Origin: Microbacterium sp. Marseille-Q6965
GTDB taxonomy: Bacteria; Actinomycetota; Actinomycetes; Actinomycetales; Microbacteriaceae
Reading direction: 5' to 3'
Assembly (NCBI RefSeq): GCF_946151065.1
Contig: NZ_CAMGZA010000001.1
Coordinates: 1,178,001-1,242,000, forward strand
DNA length: 64,000 nt
Positions 1 through 7,394 of the stretch are shown one piece after another; position 1 is the stretch's first letter; every line of letters starts with the position of its first letter. The notes beneath the pieces are model-generated. The model saw only the letters and a program-made list of their open reading frames with translations, was not told the DNA's origin and searched no databases. The position numbers were made by a program, and so were the translations under genes.

Positions 1-34
1 GACATCTGAGGTGGAGGGTCGCCCTCCTGAGCCC

Positions 35-60
35 GAACCCCGACGCGACGGTCGGGGTTC
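35..60. terminator. Terminator-like hairpin at the left edge
   Basis: A perfect 10-bp inverted repeat (arms 35-44 and 51-60, 6-nt loop) sits just after an in-frame stop (tga at 7-9) that probably ends a gene lying left of the window. There is no clear T tract. It argues that translation of the next gene does not begin at the very edge. Confidence 0.55.
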
Positions 61-139
61 GGTGCCGGGAAGAGACCGGGACGGACGCGCGGCCCCTGCG
101 CGTCCGCCCCTCTCCGGCAAGAGCTCGGCACCCGTCCTC

Positions 140-652
140 GTGAATCTGCCGCCGCCGATCTCCGTGCGGCTGTCGGAGACGGCGTGGATCCTGTCGCTCG
201 TTCTCGGCGCCGTCGCGGTGGTGTACCTCTTCATCATCCGGCAGGACGTGCAGCCGTCGATCATCGAGATGGCGAAGACCGTGGACGACTCGCGCGCGGA
301 GGAGACCTACACCTCGGTCGCCGACATCCTCTATTGGTCGGTGTTCGGCGCCCTGGTCGCCGTGCTCCTGGTGCAGGTGACTCTGCTGGTGTCGTTCGCC
401 AATCGGCGCCTGAAGGCGCGGTGGGGGCTGTTCGGCACGCTGCTGTTCCAGGCGATCCTCTTCCTGCTCGCCCGCGAGTTCGTGGTGCGGGGCGACAGCG
501 CGCTGCCGCTGGAGAACATCCTGCTGATCCAGCTCGGTCTCGCCGCGCTGGGACTGCTGTTCTCGCTCCTACCGGGCGCCCTGCGCTGGACCGCTCGTCA
601 GCACGACGTCCGCCCCCGCGGCGCCGTCGACGGAAGCGGATCCGACTTCTGA
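140..652 (+). CDS. Small four-helix membrane protein, unknown function
   Basis: The frame is open back to the left edge, but the terminator-like hairpin at 35-60 suggests the Pro/Arg-rich first 40 codons are not translated. GTG 140 (170 aa) is preferred, and GTG 164 is possible; neither has a clear ribosome-binding site. Four hydrophobic segments are visible: one close to the N-terminus (AWILSLVLGAVAVVYLFII), then LYWSVFGALVAVLLVQV, LFGTLLFQAILFLLA and LLIQLGLAALGLLFSLLPG. They are separated by short basic loops. I do not recognise the family. Its last 84 bases overlap the end of the convergent dynamin-like gene. Confidence 0.7.
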   Translation: MNLPPPISVRLSETAWILSLVLGAVAVVYLFIIRQDVQPSIIEMAKTVDDSRAEETYTSVADILYWSVFGALVAVLLVQVTLLVSFANRRLKARWGLFGTLLFQAILFLLAREFVVRGDSALPLENILLIQLGLAALGLLFSLLPGALRWTARQHDVRPRGAVDGSGSDF

Positions 653-2101
653 CGCCATTCCCTCGACGCTGCGCACCACCAGTCGGCACAGCCCCACCGT
701 CTGGCGGTCGCTCAGCGGCGACTCGGCGAGCGCCCGCCAGTGCGTCAGCATGGCGGCGATCACCGCACGCTGCTCGTCACGACCCGCGGCGGGGTGCAGG
801 CCGAGGCGCACCGGCAGGGCGGTGCCGGCGCCACCGATCAGCCGTTCGGCGAGAGCGAGGTCATCGGCGCTGACCCGCGGCGGGCGGGTGCGCAGCTCGG
901 CCAACAGCGACAGCTCCCGCAGGTCGTGGCTGCGCGAGGTGAGCCGCTCGATCGCGCCTCGCACGTCGTCGGTGCCGGCGCGCGGGATGTCGTCGAGCAG
1001 CGCCTGCACACCCTGCAGCACCGCGCGCGCCTTCAATGCGACCGCTCGAGCGCGGAACTGTTCGGCGACGAACCGCTGCAGCGGCACGAGACCGCTCTGC
1101 TCGACCATGCGCTGGGCGAGCTCTGATGAGGTGCGGGCACCGCCACGGATGAGAGCGGCGCCCAGGCGGAGCCCGAAGAGACCGAAGCGCGCCAGCAGGG
1201 CGCGGCGCACCGAGACGCTGAGGCTCGTGTCGTTCGTGGCTCGGGTGAAGCGGTCGGCCGATACGAGCAGCCTGTCGCGCGCTCGACGCTCGAGCCCCGC
1301 GAGCTCGCGCAGGGCGATGAACTCGCTCTCGCGCAAGGTGCGTCCGGCCTCGGCGAGCAGGCCGGCGAGAGGGATGACGTCGAGAGCGAGCGCCCGCAGC
1401 TCTCCGTCGCGCTTGTAGCGCTCGGCGATCTTCGCCGCTGACAGCAGGGAGTCGATGCGGCCCGACCCGATCTCATCCGCGCGTGACAGCACGGCGACGG
1501 CGTTGACGGTCTCCGAGGCTCCCGCGGCGGTGTCGCGGAAAGCCTCGAGGAATCGCACGTCCTCGGCGTGGACGTGGCGCAGCAGGTAGATGATCGCGTC
1601 GGCCGCGGACGGCGTGCGTTCCGGCAGCAGGAAGTCGGTGGAGCGGGCGGAGTTCGCCTCGGTGAGCGAGGCGATGCCGGGGGTGTCGATGAGCACGGTG
1701 GAACGAAGGCTTTCGGAGGGCCACGTCACCTCGATGCGCGCGACATCTTCGGCGCGATAGCCGCCCATGTCGAGCACGAGGCGGCCCGACTCGCGCCGCA
1801 CGGGTTGGTCGACCTGCTCACCGCCGTGCAGGTGGAAGGTCACGCTCGCACGCGGCGCGTGGCGGTACCACGTCACGACCCGCGTGCACTCCCCCGCGTC
1901 GGTCGGGGCGATCCGCTCCCCGATCAGAGCATTGAGCAGTGTCGACTTGCCCGCCTTCACGATGCCCGCCACGGCGAGGCGAAGCGGTTCGCGCAGCCGT
2001 GCCCGATACCCGTCGAGCACGGCGACAGCATCCTCATCGTCTTCATAGAGCGCCCCGGCGAGCTCGATGACCTCGCCCACATCGCGCAGGTCGCCGCTCA
2101 T
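569..2101 (-). CDS. Dynamin-like GTPase, second of a pair (IniC-like)
   Basis: A 510-aa protein with a GTPase domain at the N-terminus. The P-loop GIVKAGKS is near residue 47, a G3-type DTPG near residue 138, and the usual N/TKxD is replaced by SRAD near residue 208. The remainder is helical, with one modest hydrophobic stretch (GLFGLRLGAALIRGG) rather than a true transmembrane hairpin. Its start overlaps the stop of the upstream GTPase gene by 4 bp (ATGA), so the two are translationally coupled and probably form heteromers, as known dynamin-like pairs do. The order repeat protein, GTPase, GTPase resembles mycobacterial iniB-iniA-iniC, where IniA is a membrane-remodelling dynamin. IniC-like is an assignment by position and fold, not a proven orthology. 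Confidence 0.85.
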   Translation of the reverse strand: MSGDLRDVGEVIELAGALYEDDEDAVAVLDGYRARLREPLRLAVAGIVKAGKSTLLNALIGERIAPTDAGECTRVVTWYRHAPRASVTFHLHGGEQVDQPVRRESGRLVLDMGGYRAEDVARIEVTWPSESLRSTVLIDTPGIASLTEANSARSTDFLLPERTPSAADAIIYLLRHVHAEDVRFLEAFRDTAAGASETVNAVAVLSRADEIGSGRIDSLLSAAKIAERYKRDGELRALALDVIPLAGLLAEAGRTLRESEFIALRELAGLERRARDRLLVSADRFTRATNDTSLSVSVRRALLARFGLFGLRLGAALIRGGARTSSELAQRMVEQSGLVPLQRFVAEQFRARAVALKARAVLQGVQALLDDIPRAGTDDVRGAIERLTSRSHDLRELSLLAELRTRPPRVSADDLALAERLIGGAGTALPVRLGLHPAAGRDEQRAVIAAMLTHWRALAESPLSDRQTVGLCRLVVRSVEGMASEVGSASVDGAAGADVVLTSGPAQGAR

Positions 2102-3993
2102 GCCCGACGCCCAGGCTGCTTGGCGGCCTCCAGTGCCGGAATCTCGGCGCGCAGCTGCTCGATGCGTTGCAGCTGCGCCTGCAGCTGCTTGATGCGGCCA
2201 TCCCTGTCTGCGGAATAGGTCGCTGCCGCCTGCTTGGCCGCGAGCACCGAGTCGGCGAGCGAGCGGTGCAGCTCGTCGGCGATCGACCCGAAGTGATCGC
2301 GGGCCACGCGCTGCACCACGCGCAGGCGGTCTTTCAGCTGCTTGCCGACCTGGAACACGACGTCTTCGACGTGGCGGCGGAGGAGATTCTTGGCCTCCAT
2401 CTGTCGTCGCGACAGGCGGGACGACATGTCTTCGCGGTAGGCGCGGCGCCCGACGAGCACGCCGGCGAGCAGAGAGATGGGGTTGATGAGCGCGAGCCCG
2501 ACGAGGCTGGTGGCCAGACCGACCATCAGCACGCCGCCATACGAGCCGCGCACCCCGATGTAGATCTTCTCCGTGGCGCTCAGACGGCCCTCGTCGAGCT
2601 CCTGAAGCGCTTCGACCGGATCGAGCACGCCGTCGACATCACCCACGTCGATGAGCGGGATCTCCTGCTCGCCCGCGACGAAGTTCTCGGCGACCTGCTC
2701 CGACAGCCACCGCGAACGGTCGTTCATCCAGACGAACGTCTCCGACACCGCCGCGTTCACCCGCCGATCGAGCCACTCGGCGATCTGGTCCCAGATGGGC
2801 CCCGGGTCGCCCTCGTCGATCGCCGCCTCGCCCTCGCGCTGCACCTTGCGAAGTCGATCGCGCAGGTCGTGCTCGGTGTCGGCGATGAGGTCGGCGATGC
2901 CGTCGGCGAGCGTGACCTGCCAGCGCGACGAGCGGCTGCGGAACTCGTCGGCGCGGCTCTTCGCCTCTTCGAGCTGAGCGATCATCCGCGGCGTGTCTTC
3001 GGGATGCTGCAGGGCGCTCAGCTCGGAGCGGGCCGCCATCGAGAGCTGGTCGATCACCGAAACGAGATCGTGGGCGGCCGCACGCTGGTGCAGGGCCTCG
3101 GCACGGCCGAGCACGTCGCGGCGCAGGTGCGACACGAGGGCGGGAAAGCCGGACTCGTCGTTGAGTTCCCGGTCCTGCAGGTCGGCTGCCAGCATCCGCA
3201 AATCACTCGAGACGGCGAACATCGGCACCTCGCCGATCTCGCCCAGGTGCGATCGGTCGGTCTGCTCGATCTGCCGCCACTCCGGGTAGAGGTCGGTCTT
3301 CGACAGCACCGCGGCGACGTTCGGCGAGACGCGAAGGGCGTGCTTGAGGAACTGGATCTCGGGTTCGGTGTACTCCTGGGAGGCGTCGGAGACCAGCAGC
3401 ACCGCGTGTGCGGTGCTCAGCGCCGAGAGCGTCGCGAGCGAGCGCGTGCTCTCGATGCCGCCGACGCCGGGCGAGTCGACGATTCGCAGCCCACCGCGGA
3501 GGATCTCGCGCGGCAGCACGACCTCGGCGCCCACGATGTCTTGCCGCACGTCGGCGTCGCCGCGCTCCGAGACGTACTCGGCGAGGCGGTCGAGCTCGAT
3601 CGGCACGCGTTCGACGGCCTCGTCGGGGCCGTCCTCGCGTCGCACCAGCACGGCGGCGGAAGGGGTGGTCCCGTACCCCACGGCGGTCGGCACGCTCGTG
3701 GCGACGTCGTCGTCGACCGCGCAGGCGGGAGCGTTGATGAGGGCGTTGACCAGCTTGCTCTTGCCCTGCTTGAACTGGCCCACCACGATGACGCGCACGT
3801 GCGGGTCGAGCAGCCGCTCGCGCGTCGCCTCGAGTTTCTGCACGAGGTCGGAACGTCCGAGCGTCGCTGACAGCGAGCGCACCTTCCCGACCAGCGTCAC
3901 AAGCCCCTCGACCTCGTTCGGTCGGGGGGCTTGGTCAGCGGCGGGCGGGCCTGCCGGCCCGGGCGAGGAAGGAGCGGGAGGGGTCAGGGTCAT
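2098..3993 (-). CDS. Dynamin-like GTPase, first of a pair (IniA-like)
   Basis: A 631-aa protein. ATG 3993 follows a strong AGGAGG site; the frame stays open upstream, but that part reads as non-coding Arg-rich sequence. Motifs are G1 GQFKQGKS, a switch Thr in DDDVATSVPTAVG, G3 DSPGVGG and G4 SKTD. A hydrophobic hairpin in the C-terminal third (GGVLMVGLATSLVGLALINPISLLAGVLVG) fits the membrane-inserting paddle of bacterial dynamins. It is followed by a basic, coiled-coil-like tail. The family uses GTP hydrolysis to bend, tether or fuse membrane. The gene comes after the two Asp/Ser/Asn-rich repeat genes, with a hairpin in the 152-bp gap, and is coupled to the second GTPase. A role in envelope stress or maintenance is inferred from the iniBAC parallel. 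Confidence 0.87.
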   Translation of the reverse strand: MTLTPPAPSSPGPAGPPAADQAPRPNEVEGLVTLVGKVRSLSATLGRSDLVQKLEATRERLLDPHVRVIVVGQFKQGKSKLVNALINAPACAVDDDVATSVPTAVGYGTTPSAAVLVRREDGPDEAVERVPIELDRLAEYVSERGDADVRQDIVGAEVVLPREILRGGLRIVDSPGVGGIESTRSLATLSALSTAHAVLLVSDASQEYTEPEIQFLKHALRVSPNVAAVLSKTDLYPEWRQIEQTDRSHLGEIGEVPMFAVSSDLRMLAADLQDRELNDESGFPALVSHLRRDVLGRAEALHQRAAAHDLVSVIDQLSMAARSELSALQHPEDTPRMIAQLEEAKSRADEFRSRSSRWQVTLADGIADLIADTEHDLRDRLRKVQREGEAAIDEGDPGPIWDQIAEWLDRRVNAAVSETFVWMNDRSRWLSEQVAENFVAGEQEIPLIDVGDVDGVLDPVEALQELDEGRLSATEKIYIGVRGSYGGVLMVGLATSLVGLALINPISLLAGVLVGRRAYREDMSSRLSRRQMEAKNLLRRHVEDVVFQVGKQLKDRLRVVQRVARDHFGSIADELHRSLADSVLAAKQAAATYSADRDGRIKQLQAQLQRIEQLRAEIPALEAAKQPGRRA

Positions 3994-4063
3994 GGGATCC
4001 TCCTGGATCGACGGGCCGTGCTTCGCGGGGTTCGGGTCGGGTGCTGCCCGCGGACAGCAAGAA

Positions 4064-4107
4064 CCGATGGCTCCGCTGCGGGGCGCCTGCCGCACCGGAG
4101 CCATCGG
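4064..4107 (-). terminator. Hairpin between repeat gene 2 and the GTPases
   Basis: Perfect 12-bp arms (4064-4075 and 4096-4107) continue inward through one mismatch into five more pairs. Read on the minus strand, the stem is followed by TTCTTGCTGT. It looks like an intrinsic terminator used as an attenuator, which would lower GTPase expression relative to the repeat proteins. Confidence 0.65.
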
Positions 4108-4145
4108 GTCTTGGGGATCGGCGCGAGGGCCGATCGTGGGGATCG

Positions 4146-4997
4146 CTAATCCTCGACCTCCAGGGAGACGTCTTCGACGACGATGACGTCCTCTTCTCCC
4201 CAGATCACATCGGCGTCGACGTCCCACTCGTTCTGTTCCACCGCGGTGAACTCCTCGTTGAACGAGTTGTCGGCCGTGTAGGTCTCCGAGTCGTCGTTGA
4301 ACGAGTCGTCGATGTCGACGTCGACCGAGTTGTCGGTCACCGACGAGGTGAAGTCGACGGTGTTGTACGAGTCCGACACGCTCGTGATCGTCACGTCGTT
4401 GCCGACGTTGACGTCGCCGGTTCCCGAGGTGATGGTCGTCGAGCTGTCGAGCGTCTGGGTGATCTCGATGTCGTCGCCCGCAGCCATCGCTCCGTCGCCG
4501 GAGGCGACGACCGCTTCGCTGTCGACCCACTGACCGACCCCGCCGCCCGAGAGGATGTTGCTGTTGACCGACTGGTCGACGATGGTGGCCCGGTTGTCGA
4601 TCATCGTGTCACCCGCACCGCCGGCCCCACCCGCGCCGCCCAGGTTGAGGTCGCGGAAGCCGGTGTCGTAGCTGCGGTTGCCCGCGCTGATCGAGTGGTC
4701 GTGCACCGAATGGTCGGAGTTGTCCGTCTCCGACTCGTCGACGATCTCGATGGTCTCGTTGTAGGAGCCGGTGTTGCCGACGTGCTCGAGATCCCAGTCG
4801 GCGTTGTGCGAGCCGTCGTGGAACGAGTCCTCGACGTCCAGGTCGACGTTGCCGCTGTTCTCGACCGAGTTGTCCTCGTTGCCGACGTTGTCGACGTCGA
4901 CGCCGAGCGTGGCGTTGTTGTTGGTGGTCGTGGTGTTGAACGAGTCACGAACCCGCGTGTTGAACGAGTCGTCGAGTTCGTTGAAGTCGAGAGACAT
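4146..4997 (-). CDS. Asp/Ser/Asn-rich repeat protein 2 (IniB-like)
   Basis: A strongly acidic, low-complexity 283-aa protein built from short recurring motifs: DSFN, DNSV, DNSDHSV, DVDDSFNDDS and SGN. There is no signal peptide, Cys or transmembrane segment, so it is probably cytoplasmic. A conserved block RSYDTGFRDLNL precedes a Gly/Ala hinge (GGAGGAGGAG) and a second block TIVDQSVNSNI. The C-terminal half has a beta-strand-like periodicity. It is a tandem paralogue of the upstream gene, with the same length. Composition and position recall the C-terminal part of mycobacterial IniB, which lies before the dynamins iniA and iniC; the helical IniB N-terminal domain was not seen. The function is unknown; a scaffold or membrane-shaping partner of the GTPases is inference. 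Confidence 0.8.
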   Translation of the reverse strand: MSLDFNELDDSFNTRVRDSFNTTTTNNNATLGVDVDNVGNEDNSVENSGNVDLDVEDSFHDGSHNADWDLEHVGNTGSYNETIEIVDESETDNSDHSVHDHSISAGNRSYDTGFRDLNLGGAGGAGGAGDTMIDNRATIVDQSVNSNILSGGGVGQWVDSEAVVASGDGAMAAGDDIEITQTLDSSTTITSGTGDVNVGNDVTITSVSDSYNTVDFTSSVTDNSVDVDIDDSFNDDSETYTADNSFNEEFTAVEQNEWDVDADVIWGEEDVIVVEDVSLEVED

Positions 4998-5034
4998 CTC
5001 TCTTTCTCACTTTCTGTCCGGGAGGACGATGAAG

Positions 5035-5080
5035 CGATGCCCGGCCGTCGGCGTCTCGAGGATTCGACGACCGGGCATCG
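5035..5080 (-). terminator. Hairpin between the two repeat genes
   Basis: Perfect 10-bp arms (5035-5044 and 5071-5080) plus about five further pairs inside one mismatch. It lies in the 89-bp gap between the paralogues, and the following bases on the minus strand are only moderately T-rich. A partial terminator or mRNA-stabilising 3' hairpin would give stepwise expression along the operon. Confidence 0.6.
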
Positions 5081-5086
5081 GGTTCC

Positions 5087-5938
5087 TCAGAAGTCGATGT
5101 CGGCGTCGTTGACGACGGTCACGTCTTCGCCGATGATCGCGTCGAGGTCGAGGTCGACCTCGGTGCTCGAGAAGAGGTTGGTCTCCTCGTTGAACGAGTC
5201 GGTGGCCGTGTAGGTCTCCGAGTAGTCGTTGCCGACGTTGTCGAGGTCGAGGTCGACGGAGTTGTCCTCGTAGCTCAGGTCGATCGTGGTGGTGTTGTAC
5301 GAGTCGCTCACGCTGGTGATGTCGACCGTGTTGCCGACGTTCACGTCGCCTTCGCCGGACGAGATCGTGGTCGACTCGTCGAGTGTCGTGGTGACGGAGA
5401 TGTCGCCGCCGGCGGCGTACGACTCGTCGCCCGAGGCCACGACGGCCTCCGCGGAGCTGCCCTGGAACACCGGGCCGAGCGAGGCGATGTTGCCGTTGAC
5501 CGACTGGTCGACGATCGTCGAGCGGTTGTCGATCATGAGGTCGCCGCCGCCGGCACCCGCCGCGCCCGCGCCACCCGCTGCGAGGTTGAGGTCGCGGAAG
5601 CCGGTGTCGTAGCTGCGGTCGCCCGCGCTGACGGAGTGGTCGTGCACCGAGTGGTCGGAGTTGTCGGTCCACGACGAGTCGGTGTACGAGAACGAGTCGT
5701 TGTAGGAGTCGGTGTTGCCCGAGTCGTCGACGTCGACGTCGAGGTTGTGCGAGTCCTCGTGGAACGAGTCGTCGACGTCGACCCCGAGGTTGCCGCTGTC
5801 CGTGACGGAGTTGTCGGTGTTGAACGAGTCGGCGACCCCGACGTCGATCGTGGCGGTGTTGTTCGTCTCGTCGGTGTTGAACGAATTCACGACCGCGGTG
5901 TTGAACGACTCTTCGAAGTCGTTGATGTCGATGCTCAT
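5087..5938 (-). CDS. Asp/Ser/Asn-rich repeat protein 1 (IniB-like)
   Basis: First gene of the operon, 283 aa, exactly the length of its neighbour. The start at 5938 is preferred over the longer frame because the protein then begins MSIDINDFEESFN, matching MSLDFNELDDSFN of the paralogue, and a GAGGA site lies 8 nt upstream. The sequence is dominated by Asp, Ser, Asn and Thr in DSFNTDNSV-like units. The conserved RSYDTGFRDLNL block is followed by an Ala/Gly hinge (GGAGAAGAGGG), then TIVDQSVNGNI and a repeat SGDESYAAGGDISVTTT. No signal peptide or membrane segment is present. The divergence between copies lies mainly in the repeats, while the hinge blocks are almost identical, which suggests those blocks are functional. 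No enzymatic motif is visible. Confidence 0.82.
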   Translation of the reverse strand: MSIDINDFEESFNTAVVNSFNTDETNNTATIDVGVADSFNTDNSVTDSGNLGVDVDDSFHEDSHNLDVDVDDSGNTDSYNDSFSYTDSSWTDNSDHSVHDHSVSAGDRSYDTGFRDLNLAAGGAGAAGAGGGDLMIDNRSTIVDQSVNGNIASLGPVFQGSSAEAVVASGDESYAAGGDISVTTTLDESTTISSGEGDVNVGNTVDITSVSDSYNTTTIDLSYEDNSVDLDLDNVGNDYSETYTATDSFNEETNLFSSTEVDLDLDAIIGEDVTVVNDADIDF

Positions 5939-5989
5939 TTCTGTGTCCTCATCCCGGGGTCTCGGCCCCATCGCGCTGGTGATGGCTTC

Positions 5990-5995
5990 ACATTA
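5990..5995 (-). promoter_or_regulatory. Candidate -10 element of the iniBAC-like operon
   Basis: On the minus strand TAATGT lies about 52 bp before the first repeat gene, a plausible -10 box. No good -35 is visible at 17 bp, which suggests dependence on an activator bound further upstream. Confidence 0.4.
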
Positions 5996-6038
5996 GGAAT
6001 CGCCGCCCTGCCCGCACATCGGGGATGCCTCCCGGACT

Positions 6039-6055
6039 CCCTATCCGCGATAGGG
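6039..6055. promoter_or_regulatory. Palindromic operator candidate
   Basis: The 17-bp site CCCTATCCGCGATAGGG is a perfect palindrome of 7-bp arms around CGC. It is centred about 52 bp upstream of the candidate -10 of the repeat/dynamin operon. Arm size and position fit a dimeric response regulator or LuxR-type activator. Mycobacterial iniBAC is activated by a LuxR-type protein (IniR), which makes this a testable parallel. Confidence 0.5.
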
Positions 6056-6186
6056 GGTATTTCGGGGGTCGGGCAGGGGGCACGGGCACGGGTGTCCGGG
6101 AGGGATTCGGAGCACGCATCGGGGCACCCCAGTCACTCACCCTGCGCGGCAACGGGGGCGGTGCGGGCCGTCCGTAGGGTGGAGGG

Positions 6187-7374
6187 ATGGAGATCGGCGA
6201 ACTCACCGCACTGCTCACGCCCGAAGGCCTGCGGCTGCTCGACGAGACCGGACCGATCGAGTCGACCGACGATGCCGCCCGCGCGGTGTCGCGGCTGCGT
6301 GCGGCGGGGCACTCCCCCGAGCTGGTGTCGGCCGTGGTCGGTCAGGCTCGCCTGCGCCGGCGTGCCGCCGCGAAGTTCGGCACGCTCGCCGAGCGGATGC
6401 TCTTCACGCGCGCCGGCCTCGAGCAGGCCACGCGCCTGGCCGTTGCGACCCACCACGCCGAGCGCCTGCGCCGCGCCGGCCTGACGCGGGTGGCCGACCT
6501 CGGCTGCGGGATCGGCGGCGACGCGCTCGCGTTCGCGGGGCTGGGGCTCGATGTCACGGCGGTCGAGGCGGACGAGGTCACGGCGGCGCTCGCCGCCTAC
6601 AACCTCGCTCCGTTCCGCCCGGGCACCACGGTGACGCACGGGCGCGCCGAGGAGACGGACCTCTCGGCGGTCGACGCCGTGTGGCTCGATCCGGCCCGGC
6701 GCACGGCCGGACACACCGAGACGTCCCGGGTGGCGGCGGCGGAGTACTCCCCGCCGCTGGACTGGGCGTTCGCCCTCGCGGCGCGCGTGCCGACCGGCAT
6801 CAAGCTCGGCCCCGCCCACGACCGCGACGCCCTTCCGGACGACGCCGAGGCGCAATGGGTGAGCGCGGACGGGTCGACCGTGGAGCTCGTGCTCTGGTCG
6901 GGCGCGCTGGCCCGCGACGGCGTGCGCCGCTCGGCGCTCGTGCTGCGCGACGGCTCCGCGCACGAGCTCACTGCTCCCGCGGACGCGCCCGATGAGCCGG
7001 TGCGCCCGCTCGGTGCGTTCCTGCACGAACCGGAGGGCGCCGTCATCCGCGCCCGCCTCATCGGCGACGTCGCCCGCGCGCTCGACGCCGGGCCGATCGC
7101 GCCCGGGATCGCTTACCTCACGGGCGAGGCCCCCCTGACGAGTCCCTTCGTGTCGAGCTTCCGGGTCCGCGAGACGCTGCCCGCCGATGCGAAGGGCCTC
7201 GGCAAGGCGCTGCGCGCCCGCGGCATCGGCGTCCTGGAGATCAAGAAGCGCGGCGTCGATGTGGATCCGGCCGCGTTCCGCCGCAAGCTGGCGCTGCGCG
7301 GCGACGAGTCGGCCACCCTGCTGCTCACCCGCGTCGGCGGGCGCCGGCTGGCGATCCTCGCCGACCGCGTCTGA
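6187..7374 (+). CDS. SAM-dependent methyltransferase with THUMP-like C-terminal domain
   Basis: A 395-aa protein. A helical N-terminal region precedes a class I methyltransferase fold with the SAM-binding motif VADLGCGIGGDALAFA near residue 100, an acidic residue at the end of strand 2 (VTAVEAD), and DPARR near residue 163. The C-terminal part (SFRVRETLPADAKGLGKALRARGIGVLEIKKRGVDVD) matches the THUMP-like domain found in a group of actinobacterial methyltransferases. RNA is the likely substrate by analogy, but the target is unknown. A box TAGGGT (6175-6180) ends 6 nt before the ATG; the intervening GGAGGG may still serve as a ribosome-binding site. Confidence 0.85.
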   Translation: MEIGELTALLTPEGLRLLDETGPIESTDDAARAVSRLRAAGHSPELVSAVVGQARLRRRAAAKFGTLAERMLFTRAGLEQATRLAVATHHAERLRRAGLTRVADLGCGIGGDALAFAGLGLDVTAVEADEVTAALAAYNLAPFRPGTTVTHGRAEETDLSAVDAVWLDPARRTAGHTETSRVAAAEYSPPLDWAFALAARVPTGIKLGPAHDRDALPDDAEAQWVSADGSTVELVLWSGALARDGVRRSALVLRDGSAHELTAPADAPDEPVRPLGAFLHEPEGAVIRARLIGDVARALDAGPIAPGIAYLTGEAPLTSPFVSSFRVRETLPADAKGLGKALRARGIGVLEIKKRGVDVDPAAFRRKLALRGDESATLLLTRVGGRRLAILADRV

Positions 7375-7394
7375 TCGTGCGGCAGACTGACGAC

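Noticed and set aside
3994..4530. Upstream extension of the first dynamin-like gene to 4530
   Set aside because: The extra codons are Arg-rich antisense of the repeat gene, and a strong AGGAGG precedes ATG 3993.
4601..4948. A Thr/Arg/Ser-rich frame overlapping the second repeat gene on the same strand
   Set aside because: It is a frame-shifted shadow of the DSFN/DNSV repeats, with no start signal of its own.
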